Shown here: piece after piece, positions 1-13,390 of the stretch
Layout of the letters: each line of letters begins with the position of its first letter
Numbering within the stretch: position 1 is the stretch's first letter
Assembly: GCF_028435365.1 (NCBI RefSeq)
Contig: NZ_JAGTJJ010000010.1
Coordinates: forward strand, 161,345 to 225,344
Direction of reading: 5' to 3'
DNA: 64,000 nt
From: Polyangium jinanense
Lineage (GTDB): Bacteria; Myxococcota; Polyangia; Polyangiales; Polyangiaceae
Position numbers and translations under genes: made by a program
The notes under the pieces: model-generated
What the model saw: the letters and a program-made list of their open reading frames with translations, nothing else
Told to the model about the DNA's origin: nothing
The model's database searches: none

Positions 1-1
1 G

Positions 2-613
2 GCGCGGGCCCGCGCGAGCGCGTTGCTCCACCGTGTCGGTTTTCCCCGGCCCGACGAGCGCTTCGACAGCTACCCGCACGAGCTCAGCGGCGGCATGCGG
101 CAGCGCGTCCTGCTCGCGATGGCGCTCGCCGCGCCGCCGCGGCTGCTCGTCGCCGACGAACCCACGAGCGCGCTCGACATGGCGCTGCGCGCGCAGATCA
201 TGGCGCTGCTCGCGGATCAAGCGCGCGAACTCGGGATGAGCTTGCTCGTGATCACGCACGACCTGCCGTTCGTCGCGGAGATCGCGCACGAGATCGTGGT
301 GCTCTACGCGGGGAAGGTGGTGGAGTCGGGGCCTCCTTCGCGGGTGCTCTCGTCGCCGCGGCATCCGTACACGCGAGCCCTCGTGCGCAGCGTGCCGCCA
401 GCGGGCTCGTTCCGGACGCGCGGAGAGAAGCGGAAGGCGCTGCCGACGATCGAAGGATCGCTGCCGGATCCGCGCGGCGTTTCGCGTGGATGTGCGTTCG
501 CGCCGCGCTGCCCCGAGGTGATGGATCGGTGCCGCGAGGAGGCGCCGCCGCTCGTCACGGTGGGAAGCGAGCGCGACGCGGTCCGGTGTTTCCTGCATGG
601 AGGCGCGGCATGA
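2..613 (+). CDS. Dpp/Opp-type peptide ABC importer ATPase, 5' truncated by window edge
   Basis: ATP-binding subunit that powers uptake of oligopeptides or related solutes through a DppBC/OppBC-like permease at the inner membrane. Only the C-terminal 203 residues or so are here: the frame is open to base 2, and the Walker A part lies outside. Visible are the ABC signature LSGGMRQRV, Walker [13 protein letters not shown], the H-loop in ITHDL and the oligopeptide-transporter C-terminal extension starting at HPYTRALVRSVPP with its Cys-containing region (GCAFAPRCPE). The stop overlaps the start of the next ATPase gene by four bases (ATGA), so the two are translationally coupled. DppD/OppD rather than DppF/OppF is inferred from gene order. 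The true start cannot be seen. Confidence 0.93.
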   Translation, partial: ARARASALLHRVGFPRPDERFDSYPHELSGGMRQRVLLAMALAAPPRLLVADEPTSALDMALRAQIMALLADQARELGMSLLVITHDLPFVAEIAHEIVVLYAGKVVESGPPSRVLSSPRHPYTRALVRSVPPAGSFRTRGEKRKALPTIEGSLPDPRGVSRGCAFAPRCPEVMDRCREEAPPLVTVGSERDAVRCFLHGGAA

Positions 614-1686
614 GCGGAGGCGGACCGGACAAACCTCGCTCGGGCAAACCGCTGCTCCAGGTCGAGAAGCTCTCGACGTTGTTCCCCGTGCGGCAGGGGT
701 TCTTCAAGGCGCCGAAGTTCTTGCACGCGGTCGACGGGGTGAGCTTCTACATCCGGCCGGGCGAGACGCTGGGGCTCGTCGGCGAGTCGGGCTGCGGCAA
801 GAGCACGCTCGGACGCACGGTGCTGCGCCTCGTCGAGCCCACGCTCGGGCGCATCGTGTTCGACGGGCAAGACATCACGCGCCTCTCCGAGCGCGCGATC
901 CGGCCGCTGCGCCGGCGCATGCAGATCGTCTTTCAGGACCCGTACTCATCGCTCAACCCGCGCATGACGGTGCGTGAGATCGTCGGCGAAGGGATCGCGG
1001 CGCTCCGGCTCGCGAAGACGCCGCGCGAGGCCGACGAGACCGTGGAGGAGATGGTCGCGAAGGTGGGGCTCGGCCGCGAGGCGCTCGATCGCTACCCGAA
1101 CGAGTTCTCGGGCGGGCAGCGGCAACGCATCGCGATCGCACGAGCGCTCGCGGTGCGTCCCGATTTCGTCGTCTGCGACGAGCCCACGAGCGCGCTCGAC
1201 GTGTCGGTGCAGGCGCAGATCCTGAACCTGCTCGAACGGCTGCAGGACGAGCTCTCCGTGAGCTACCTGTTCATCTCGCACGATCTGCGCGTGGTGAGCT
1301 ACATGAGCCACCGCATCGCGGTGATGTACCTCGGCCGCATCGTGGAGATGGGGCCGGCGCGCGAGGTGGCGGAGCGGCGGCTACACCCGTACACGCGCGC
1401 GCTCTTCGGGGCGCTGCCGCGCGAGGACGGCGATCCGCGGCCGCGTCGCGTGCTCTGGGGCGAACCGCCCGGCCCGCTCGAACCGCCGCGCGGGTGCGTC
1501 TTCCAATCGCGCTGCCAGAAAGCCGAGAAGGGGCGCTGCGACGTCGAGGCGCCGGACCTCACGGAGATCGTTCCCGGGAGCCACCACCGCGTGGCCTGCT
1601 TCCATCCCGAAGCGAGCGAGATGCCGGCGCCATGGCCGAGCGCGAGGCCCTCGATCCCGGCGGGGGGCCCGCCGAGCGAAGGCTGA
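610..1686 (+). CDS. Dpp/Opp-type peptide ABC importer ATPase (DppF/OppF-like)
   Basis: Second ATPase of the same importer, 358 residues. Walker [13 protein letters not shown] (around residue 60), Q-loop in [14 protein letters not shown], signature FSGGQRQRI, Walker [14 protein letters not shown]-loop SHDLRVV, then the oligo_HPY tail ([13 protein letters not shown]) with a C-x6-C-type segment. The frame is open further upstream, but the ATG at 610 overlaps the stop of the preceding ATPase and gives the expected N-terminus, so it was chosen. The last 30 residues ([15 protein letters not shown]) are a Pro-rich tail beyond the family core. The next gene is convergent and only 2 bases away; no terminator hairpin is visible between them. 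Confidence 0.95.
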   Translation: MSGGGPDKPRSGKPLLQVEKLSTLFPVRQGFFKAPKFLHAVDGVSFYIRPGETLGLVGESGCGKSTLGRTVLRLVEPTLGRIVFDGQDITRLSERAIRPLRRRMQIVFQDPYSSLNPRMTVREIVGEGIAALRLAKTPREADETVEEMVAKVGLGREALDRYPNEFSGGQRQRIAIARALAVRPDFVVCDEPTSALDVSVQAQILNLLERLQDELSVSYLFISHDLRVVSYMSHRIAVMYLGRIVEMGPAREVAERRLHPYTRALFGALPREDGDPRPRRVLWGEPPGPLEPPRGCVFQSRCQKAEKGRCDVEAPDLTEIVPGSHHRVACFHPEASEMPAPWPSARPSIPAGGPPSEG

Positions 1687-1688
1687 CG

Positions 1689-4007
<2,319 letters not shown>

Positions 4008-4222
4008 GCGGTCGTTTTCCCCACGGGAACCTCCGCGACCGGCATTGCCGAAAGCACCGGAGTCGAGAGAAATCTAAGGTAGCACGGACACATGCGCCGG
4101 GCGAGACGATAGCGAGCGCAATGGTGCGTCACACCATTGACGTTGGCTCGTCAAAAGGAGGTCACGCATTGCGTCGAGGGGGAGACGACCCGGGGCGCGT
4201 GTCGTCGGACCATGGAGGACAA

Positions 4223-4254
4223 ACGCGCTCACCCCGGGAAGGAGGTGAGCGCGT
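4223..4254 (-). terminator. Hairpin terminator of the wHTH gene
   Basis: Perfect 11-bp inverted repeat ACGCGCTCACC (4223-4233) / GGTGAGCGCGT (4244-4254) with a 10-base loop, 12 bases past the stop of the minus-strand gene ending at 4266. Read on the minus strand it is followed by only a short T run (GTTTGTCC), so intrinsic termination is plausible but may be weak. The T run coincides with one of the GTTTGTCC octamers. Confidence 0.6.
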
Positions 4255-4265
4255 GAGGGGTCCGA

Positions 4266-4805
4266 TCAGGCCTGGGCCACCGGCTCTTCTTCGTCGCTCT
4301 CGTCGGCGGCATCATCCGCGGCCGGAACGACGCCCGTCCCGAGCTGCGACAGGATCTGCGTGCGCCACGAGATCAACGTCTGCGCGCGGCGGCCCGCGGT
4401 CGAATCCGACAGCCCGCTGAGCTTCACGATGTTCTTCGTGATCGTGTCCTGCGTGGGGGGCTTGTCGGTGAGGATCCCGGGGGCGATCGCGCCGATGATT
4501 TCGCTGTCCTGGATCGACTTGCGGAACGACTCGCGCTCCTCGGCGCTCCCGGCCGGGTCATTGCGGAGTGCGTTGCCGAGCTCGGTGGTCCCGAACCCGC
4601 CGCCCTCTTCCTCCACGAGGAACCCGAGCACGCGGGCGGTGTGGAGTCCGTAGAGCACGTGGCGGGGGTTGATCCCGGTGCGGTCGGAGACGTCAGCCTT
4701 CGATTTCGAGCCATCGGCGACCGCATCGATGATGCGGCGGACGTTTTCGAGGCTGTCTGCTTGCGGAATGTCTTTGCTTTCGAGGCGACGACGAGCGGTC
4801 GGCAT
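4266..4805 (-). CDS. Winged-helix protein, DUF7226-like
   Basis: 179 residues. The N-terminal half (SLENVRRIIDAVADG, then ADVSDRTGINPRHVLYG) reads as a helix-turn-helix, followed by a wing-like stretch (VLGFLVEEEGGGF, TTELGNALR). The C-terminal SGLSDSTAGRRAQTLISW resembles the Ser-Thr-Arg-Arg helix seen in the small DNA-binding-like domain often attached to restriction or AAA proteins (DUF7226); that assignment is from memory and moderate. The tail is acidic (DDAADESDEEEP). The frame is open upstream to 5090, but the upstream translation is Arg/Pro-rich low-quality sequence, and ATG 4805 gives a clean start. No linked restriction gene was seen. Confidence 0.75.
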   Translation of the reverse strand: MPTARRRLESKDIPQADSLENVRRIIDAVADGSKSKADVSDRTGINPRHVLYGLHTARVLGFLVEEEGGGFGTTELGNALRNDPAGSAEERESFRKSIQDSEIIGAIAPGILTDKPPTQDTITKNIVKLSGLSDSTAGRRAQTLISWRTQILSQLGTGVVPAADDAADESDEEEPVAQA

Positions 4806-5182
4806 GTTGAGGGGACGGAGTCTACATGCAGACCGGCGACCTTTCCGCCAAAAATTTGCCCGAACGTGTCGAGCGCGCGCGGAAAGGCCCCCGAGCCGCT
4901 GGAACCACGTGACGAGGCTGCCTCCGCGGGGGCATGATCGAAGTTTTTTGGCGCAGTTGACGTGTTTTGGATTACCTGCCTCGCGGGGAAGCGAGGTCAG
5001 CGGAGGGCGCGCATGGCGCGGGGAGGGAGACGCGACCGTACGGACGAGCTGATGGAGGCTCGACGCGCCGCATGGTTCGTCCTGTTGCAACTACGGGCCA
5101 CATGCGCCCGCGCGCGTGGCGAAGGAATTGTTTGGAGGACCAACCATTGGCGCCGGCGAGCGTGACCGCTCGTCGACGATCT
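4806..5182. other. Intergenic region, no gene seen
   Basis: 377 bases between two minus-strand genes. It must carry the promoter of the downstream wHTH gene. It contains two AT-richer patches (near 4847-4860 and 4940-4975) but no convincing -35/-10 pair, hairpin or coding frame was recognised. Confidence 0.5.
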
Positions 5183-5890
5183 TCACAACACGAGCGCAGG
5201 CCCGTTCATCCGCGTGATCGACTCGCCGCCCGAGAGGCGCAAGTCCCGCACGAACACTGTGTCCGTATCCGCCGCGTCTTGCCCGAGCACCACCGTCGTG
5301 CCCGTCTCCGTCCGCACGACGACCTGATCGAGCGGCGCGAGGAAGCTCCGTCCCTCGCTCGCCGACACCACCCGCAGCCAGGGCGCCGTGTCGGCCCCGC
5401 GCTTCGCGATCCACGCCGCGATCGGCGTCGCAGGGATCCCCGCCGGCAGGGCCGTGTAGACCCACGGCGCATCCGCGGGCACGTGGAAGGTCGTCTCGGT
5501 GGAGCCCGACACGATCCGCACGATCCCCTCCGAGGGCACGAGATGCAGCCGCACCGGGAGCTCGTTCGCCATGCTGCTCGTCGTCGTGATCTCGGCGGAC
5601 ACGATGCGGCCGCTCACGTCGAGCGTCACGTCCTCGACCACCTGCCGCTCGGCCCCGCTCGCGAGCATGAGGCGCGTCTCGCCATGCAGCTTCTCGATGC
5701 CGTCCGGTCCGAGCGAACGCCAGGTTTGACCGGTCGAGCCGCGCTTGCCCGCGAAGGCGTGCGTCGACTCCGCCGTTCCCTTTGATGGTTCCTTCGAGTC
5801 CCCCGCGCCCGCGGGTGCATCGCACGCGCTCGTGAGCGAGGCGGCGGCGACGATCGATACGGCGGCAAACAGCATCTGCGAAGTGCGCAT
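5183..5890 (-). CDS. Secreted lipoprotein, unknown function
   Basis: 235 residues. The N-terminus has a signal peptide ending in a lipobox-like SLTSAC (Cys 23), then a Gly/Ser/Lys-rich linker and a beta-rich body with many Thr/Val stretches (for example VVEDVTLDVSGRIVSAEI). It probably sits at the outer or inner membrane facing the periplasm. GGAGGG about 9 bases upstream of ATG 5890 supports the start. It has no recognised domain. It lies 69 bases downstream of a kinase gene on the same strand and may be co-transcribed with it. Confidence 0.8.
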   Translation of the reverse strand: MRTSQMLFAAVSIVAAASLTSACDAPAGAGDSKEPSKGTAESTHAFAGKRGSTGQTWRSLGPDGIEKLHGETRLMLASGAERQVVEDVTLDVSGRIVSAEITTTSSMANELPVRLHLVPSEGIVRIVSGSTETTFHVPADAPWVYTALPAGIPATPIAAWIAKRGADTAPWLRVVSASEGRSFLAPLDQVVVRTETGTTVVLGQDAADTDTVFVRDLRLSGGESITRMNGPALVL

Positions 5891-5959
5891 CAGGAAGGCC
5901 CTCCGTCGGTCCGTTCATGGGGATCGACGGAGCACCCCGGCGCGTGTGACGAAAAAAGT

Positions 5960-8725
5960 TCAGCGTGTACAGCCGAGCCGCGTCGACCGTTCGCGCGCCT
6001 CGTCCGCCGTCACGCTCCGCGGCCGCGCGCGCCCCCATCGATCGAGCACCGTCCGGTACGACGCACACGCGCCGCGTGTGTCCCCCGACGCTTCGAGCGC
6101 CTGTCCGAGCCACAGATGCGCGCGCGTGTGCGCGATCGGAAAACTCAGCGCCGAGCAGCTCCCGGCCGCCTGCGTGAGCCAGCGTTTCGCCTCGTCGAGC
6201 CGACCGCCGAGCATGAACGTGACGCCGGCCGACGCGCCCACCAGCGTGCCCGGTACGTACGGCGGCAGCGGGCCGTGCTCCGCGAGCGCCGCGAGCGCGT
6301 CGCGCGCGTCCTCTCCCTGGATCGTCGTGGCCGCCCAGCCGTGCAGCCACAGATAACTGCGCGCCGCCGGCGTCGCGCGGGACGACCACTCCGCGAGCCA
6401 CGCGCGCCGCCGCGACGCGAGCCCCTCACGCGTGATCACGCCCGCCTTCCGCGCCGTCACGAGCAGCGCGGGCGTCGCGTCGTTCGAAAGGGCCGAGTCC
6501 TCCGCGCTCGGATCCGGCTCCCACGCGCCCTGACGATCCAGATAGTCGAGCGCCACGGCCCCGGCCTCCGCGTGTTTCCCCGACTCGATCAGGAGCTCCG
6601 CGACCGCGCGCGCCGCGATCCCGTGATCGTTGCGCCGCGCGCTGCCCTCCGCTCGCTTTCCGAGCGCCCGGGCGTGTTCGAGCGCCGCCTCGAAGTCACC
6701 GTAGAGCGCGGCCTTGCGCATCGCGCCCACGACGAGCACGCGACTCTGCACGAGCTCCGCCGTTCCCTTCGGCAACTCGTTCACCTGTTTGCCCGCGTGA
6801 CGCAGCGCCTCCTCCACCGTCGCGCTCGGCTCGCCGCGTGACGCGAGCGCGTCGGCGAGCAGCGGGTACGAGAGGTGCGCCTGCGCGCCGCGCGCGATCA
6901 TCTGCCGCGCCGACGACTCCATCGCGGCGCAACGCCCCGCATACCCTTCGAGGCGCGCGCGGTACGACAGGCACGCCATCGCATCCGGCGCGACCTCGAG
7001 GCACCGATCGATGGCCTTCTGCGCCTCGTCGAATCGGCCGCGGTACGCCTCGAAGACGGCGAGCGAGCTGAGCGCCCGGGCGAACTGCGGGTCGAGCTCG
7101 ATCGCGCGCTTGAGGTGCTGGATCGCCGCTTGAAAGTCGTCGAAGTTGCCGCGGCCGAGCGCCAGGAAGTACCAGAGCTGCGCGTCGCCCGGGTGGTCTT
7201 TGATCATCACGCCGAGCCTGCGGCTTGCCTCGGCCCAGTCCGCGGGCTCGCGCTGCACGACCGGCTCGATCGCGTCGAGCAGCGCGCGGTCCCGCGGCGA
7301 GAGCGCGTCACTCTTCGCCCGCGCTTGCCGGAAGCTCTCGCGGACGCCGTCGAGGTGCTGCGCCATTCCGATCGCCGCGTACTGCACGTGCGCCGAGGCG
7401 AGGGCCGGATCGAGCGTGATCGCCCGCTGGAAATCCGGCCCCCACGAGCCGCCCGCGCGGAACGATTCGAGCCCCGCGCGATAGGCTGCGCGCGCTTCCT
7501 CGCTTTGCGACGCCGAGCTCGGCAGATCCGTCGCGACCACCGGCACGAGCGCGTTCGCAGCGGCGACACGCGTGCTCGCCGAGGGCTCCTCCAGCGGCGC
7601 CGCGGCCCTCTCGCTCCGGATCTTCGACGCCCCGATCGCCGCGACGAGCATCAAGACGAGCACCACGAGCGCGGCCGGGGCCAAAAAGCGCGTCATCCCC
7701 GGCTTTCGTGCGTCGTGATCGAGTGCGAGCTCCTTCGCGATCGCTCCGGCGTTCTCGTACCGCGCGTACGGCTCTTTTTGCAGGCACCGGAGCGCCACGC
7801 GTTCGAGGTCTGGATCCACGCCCGCGCGGATCGTCGACGGCAGCGTCGGCTCCGATCCTTCGATCGACGCGAGCACCGTGGCCGCGTTTTTACCGACGAA
7901 CGGCCGCTTCCCCGTCAGCATCTCGTAGAGCATCACGCCGAACGAGAAGACGTCGCTCCGCGCGTCGACCGGTTTTCCGCGCGCTTGCTCGGGCGACATG
8001 TAGCTCGGCGTGCCGATGATCGCGCCGTCGGCCGTCGCGACCGACACCGGATCGATCTCCATGTGCGTCGCTTTCGCCAGCCCGAAATCGAGCAGGATCA
8101 CCCGGCCGTCGGCCTCGATCATCACGTTCTCGGGCTTCATGTCCCGATGCACGAGGCCACGACCGTGCGCCTTCGCGAGCGCGCGGGCGAGGTCCCTCGC
8201 GACGCGTCGCGCCTCGTCGAGCGGCAGCGCCGGCGCGTCCTTCGGCCTCGCGTCGAGCCGCTCGCGCAGCGTCGAACCGCGCACCCGCTCCATCGCGATG
8301 AACGCCCGACCGCAATCCTCGCCGACGTCGTAGATCGCCACGACACCCGCGTGTCCGAGCGCCGCGGCTGCGCGCGCCTCGCGCAGGAGCCGACGCTTGC
8401 GCTCCTCGTCCTCCGACAGGAGCACCTTCAGCGCGACTTCGCGGCCGAGTGTCGGATCCGTCGCGGCGAACACCACGCCCATGCCGCCGCGACCGATCTC
8501 TTCGCGCACGACGAATCGCCCCACGCGCTCGCCCGGTCGTGGCAACGTCGCCGGTGCGCCCGGCGCGCTCCGTGAAGGGATCCGTGCGATTTTCGCCAGG
8601 AAAGGATCAGGCGTGATCGCCCCGTCGCCGTCTTCGGACGAGGACGACAGGGACGTGTCGTCTTCGTCGTCGTCGACGTCCCGCCGCACGTCACTCGTGC
8701 GTCCGGACAAGGGCTCGCCTGGCAT
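5960..8725 (-). CDS. Transmembrane Ser/Thr protein kinase with C-terminal TPR domain
   Basis: About 921 residues. After an acidic Ser/Asp stretch (DDDEDDTSLSSSSEDGDG) comes a Hanks kinase: G-loop GRGGMGVVFAA, lysine in VALKVLLS, HRDMKPENVMI, DFG in LLDFGLAK, activation segment GTPSYMSPEQARG. One membrane helix follows (FLAPAALVVLVLMLVAAIG), so the C-terminal half is extracytoplasmic. That half is built from TPR-like helices (HLKRAIELDPQFARALSSLA, FDEAQKAIDRCLEVAPDAMA) and a further helical scaffold. This kinase-TM-TPR layout is common in myxobacteria. The frame is open to 8776; ATG 8725 (MPGEPLSGR) is preferred because the preceding 17 residues are Arg/Ser-rich noise. Divergent from the ECF sigma gene. 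Confidence 0.92.
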   Translation of the reverse strand: MPGEPLSGRTSDVRRDVDDDEDDTSLSSSSEDGDGAITPDPFLAKIARIPSRSAPGAPATLPRPGERVGRFVVREEIGRGGMGVVFAATDPTLGREVALKVLLSEDEERKRRLLREARAAAALGHAGVVAIYDVGEDCGRAFIAMERVRGSTLRERLDARPKDAPALPLDEARRVARDLARALAKAHGRGLVHRDMKPENVMIEADGRVILLDFGLAKATHMEIDPVSVATADGAIIGTPSYMSPEQARGKPVDARSDVFSFGVMLYEMLTGKRPFVGKNAATVLASIEGSEPTLPSTIRAGVDPDLERVALRCLQKEPYARYENAGAIAKELALDHDARKPGMTRFLAPAALVVLVLMLVAAIGASKIRSERAAAPLEEPSASTRVAAANALVPVVATDLPSSASQSEEARAAYRAGLESFRAGGSWGPDFQRAITLDPALASAHVQYAAIGMAQHLDGVRESFRQARAKSDALSPRDRALLDAIEPVVQREPADWAEASRRLGVMIKDHPGDAQLWYFLALGRGNFDDFQAAIQHLKRAIELDPQFARALSSLAVFEAYRGRFDEAQKAIDRCLEVAPDAMACLSYRARLEGYAGRCAAMESSARQMIARGAQAHLSYPLLADALASRGEPSATVEEALRHAGKQVNELPKGTAELVQSRVLVVGAMRKAALYGDFEAALEHARALGKRAEGSARRNDHGIAARAVAELLIESGKHAEAGAVALDYLDRQGAWEPDPSAEDSALSNDATPALLVTARKAGVITREGLASRRRAWLAEWSSRATPAARSYLWLHGWAATTIQGEDARDALAALAEHGPLPPYVPGTLVGASAGVTFMLGGRLDEAKRWLTQAAGSCSALSFPIAHTRAHLWLGQALEASGDTRGACASYRTVLDRWGRARPRSVTADEARERSTRLGCTR

Positions 8726-8848
8726 GGACCGCCGCGAGCATACCATCCGCGAGCGCCGTTTCGCGCGGGAGAGCACTTCCCAAGCGCCGGCGGGGCGGGC
8801 AAGATGACCGTGCCCGCGCGCTGCCCCAAGGCTCGGGCCTCACGTCGC

Positions 8849-9481
8849 ATGGACGCGGACAAAAGGCGCACAATCGATGCAGACATCCGCCGCCTCGCCG
8901 AGGGCGGGGACATCGGCGCCGCCACGTCCGTCGCCTTGCGCGCCTACGGCCCCGAGATCTTCGAGTTCGTCGCGGCGCTCCACCGCAACGAGACCGACGC
9001 CGCGGAGGTATTCTCCCTTTTCGCCGAGAAGCTCTGGAAAAGCCTGCCGAGTTTTCGCTGGGACGCCTCCTTCCGCACCTGGGCGTATGCCGTGGCGCGC
9101 ACGTCGTCCCTCGATTTTCGCCGCGCCGAGAAGCGCCGCGCCGCGCGGGTCGTGCCCTTGCCGGAGGGCTCTCAGCTTTCGGCGATCGAGGCCGAGGTCC
9201 GCACCGTCACGCGCTCGTACCTCCGCACCGAGCGACGCGATCGTTTCGCCGAGCTCCGGGCGCGCCTGCCGCCCGAGGAGCAGGAACTCCTCATGCTGCG
9301 CGTCGATCGACAGCTCTCGTGGGACGACCTCGCCGTCGTGCTCCACGGCGAGGACGCGCCGCCGCTCGGGGCGGACGAACGCAAACGTGTCGCCGCGCGC
9401 CTGCGCAAGCGCTTCCAGCACCTCAAGGAAAAGCTCTACGAGATGGGGCGGCGCGAGGGGCTCGTCGGGGATGACAGCTAG
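8849..9481 (+). CDS. ECF-type RNA polymerase sigma factor
   Basis: 210 residues. Region 2 is recognisable from VFSLFAEKLWKSLPSFRWD and FRTWAYAVARTSSLDFRR, and region 4 from LPPEEQELLMLRVDRQLSWD followed by RKRVAARLRKRFQHLKEKL. It directs RNA polymerase to specific promoters; no anti-sigma gene lies next to it, but the adjacent divergent Ser/Thr kinase suggests control by phosphorylation, a known myxobacterial pattern (inference). An ATG at 8804 would add 15 residues (MTVPARCPKARASRR); 8849 was preferred because family members normally begin just before the IDADIRRL helix. Neither start has a strong ribosome-binding site. Confidence 0.85.
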   Translation: MDADKRRTIDADIRRLAEGGDIGAATSVALRAYGPEIFEFVAALHRNETDAAEVFSLFAEKLWKSLPSFRWDASFRTWAYAVARTSSLDFRRAEKRRAARVVPLPEGSQLSAIEAEVRTVTRSYLRTERRDRFAELRARLPPEEQELLMLRVDRQLSWDDLAVVLHGEDAPPLGADERKRVAARLRKRFQHLKEKLYEMGRREGLVGDDS

Positions 9482-10894
<1,413 letters not shown>

Positions 10895-10951
10895 GGGGAT
10901 ACGGCGCCGCTTGTCGCCGCGCGGGCGTGTTGGTAGCTTCACCTGTCCTCG

Positions 10952-12319
<1,368 letters not shown>

Positions 12320-12351
12320 GCGCCGGATCCTGACGTACGCGCGTGAAGGTC

Positions 12352-12756
12352 TCACGCGGCCTTCGGGCGCATCTCGTCGAACCACGCGCGCGCTTTCGCC
12401 TGCGTCTCGAAGAAGCGGTGAGCGATCTTCGCGCCCGTGAGGGAGCTCGTCGCGCGAATGATGAGATCGAGCACCACGCGGACGGGGGCAGGTGCGCCCA
12501 CGTACGCGACGAAATGCGGGGGGAGGTTCCGGGACCGATCACGCAGCTCGTGCCGCGATCCGGGGCTGAATCCGCCCGCGTCGGAAATGTCGCACAGGAC
12601 GAAGAGCCGGCCCCGCGCGAGCAATCGTTCGTCCGTCAAGCGCGCGAGCGCCGCCATCTCGCCGGGCAGGATCGGCCCGTGGAACTCCATCACGAGGAGA
12701 TCGCCGGGCTCGAATCGTACATAGTGCCGGCCGACCCACGTCTCCTCGACGCTCAT
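12352..12756 (-). CDS. Small SpoIIAA/STAS-like protein
   Basis: 134 residues, soluble. The pattern is beta strands (YVRFEPGDLLVMEFHGP), helix (MAALARLTDERLLARG), strand (LFVLCDISDAGGFSP), helix, strand (FVAYVGAPAPVRVVLDLII), and a terminal HRFFETQAKARAWFDEM. This is the same layout as the tail of the adjacent kinase and as the protein at 47723-48169. It may be a phospho-switch partner of the kinase, as SpoIIAA is for SpoIIAB; this is inference from fold and neighbourhood only. No conserved phospho-Ser could be assigned. Confidence 0.75.
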   Translation of the reverse strand: MSVEETWVGRHYVRFEPGDLLVMEFHGPILPGEMAALARLTDERLLARGRLFVLCDISDAGGFSPGSRHELRDRSRNLPPHFVAYVGAPAPVRVVLDLIIRATSSLTGAKIAHRFFETQAKARAWFDEMRPKAA

Positions 12757-12909
12757 CGGCCGATCGTGCCCGAACGCGCGCGTGGCGTCCAGTTTGGCTC
12801 ACGTATCACGCGAAAGGGACGGGATCGGGGCGATGGACGCCGCATTGCCTCTCCCGGTGCGTGTAAAGCTGGACAGTCGGGTGCGTCACGCGGTAACATC
12901 CCTTTCGCC

Positions 12910-13371
12910 ATGAAGAACCGGAATTCCTTCGTTGGCAGGGGGCTCGAGGGTACGCGGCGGCGCTTTCGCCGGGCATTCCGCGGCGTGACGCTGGTCGAGG
13001 TGCTCATCGTCATCGCGATCATGGCGATCATCTCGTCGGGCGCGACGTACCTCGTGTTTCCCGAGTACAAGAAGGCGCGCATCCGGAGCGCGCTCATCGG
13101 CGCGTCCGTGATCAAGACGGCGGCCCAGATGTACGTCGAGCTCGATTTGCAAGGCGCCACCGAAGATTGCCCGACCATCGAGGAGCTCGTGGTCGCCGGG
13201 AAGATCGACGGAAAGAAAACGGACGATCCCTGGGGCGTCCCGTACAGAATCCTGTGCGCAGGGAAGGAGATCAACGTCATCTCCTGCGGCAACGATCGAA
13301 AGCCGGATACGGAGGACGACGTATGGGACGATTTCAAACCGGCTGAGCTGGATCGATTGAGCGCCCTTTGA
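12910..13371 (+). CDS. GspG-like type II secretion / type IV pilin-like pseudopilin
   Basis: 153 residues. A basic leader ending RRAFRG is followed by the class III signal cleavage site G/VTLVEVLIVIAIMAII with Glu at position 5 of the mature protein, then a hydrophobic helix; this is processed by prepilin peptidase and assembled in an inner-membrane pseudopilus. The C-terminal part (WGVPYRILC, VISCGNDRKPDTEDDVW) matches the major pseudopilin GspG, whose Asp-rich loop binds calcium. It is isolated, with no gsp or pil gene nearby. Start ATG 12910 was chosen for the leader; the frame is open far upstream over the antisense of the preceding gene. Confidence 0.88.
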   Translation: MKNRNSFVGRGLEGTRRRFRRAFRGVTLVEVLIVIAIMAIISSGATYLVFPEYKKARIRSALIGASVIKTAAQMYVELDLQGATEDCPTIEELVVAGKIDGKKTDDPWGVPYRILCAGKEINVISCGNDRKPDTEDDVWDDFKPAELDRLSAL

Positions 13372-13390
13372 TGCGCTCGCCGACGGATCG

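Noticed and set aside
12343..12909. Extended N-terminus of the pseudopilin
   Set aside because: The upstream in-frame stretch is antisense to the STAS-like gene, and a pseudopilin needs its leader peptide right at the start, as seen from ATG 12910.
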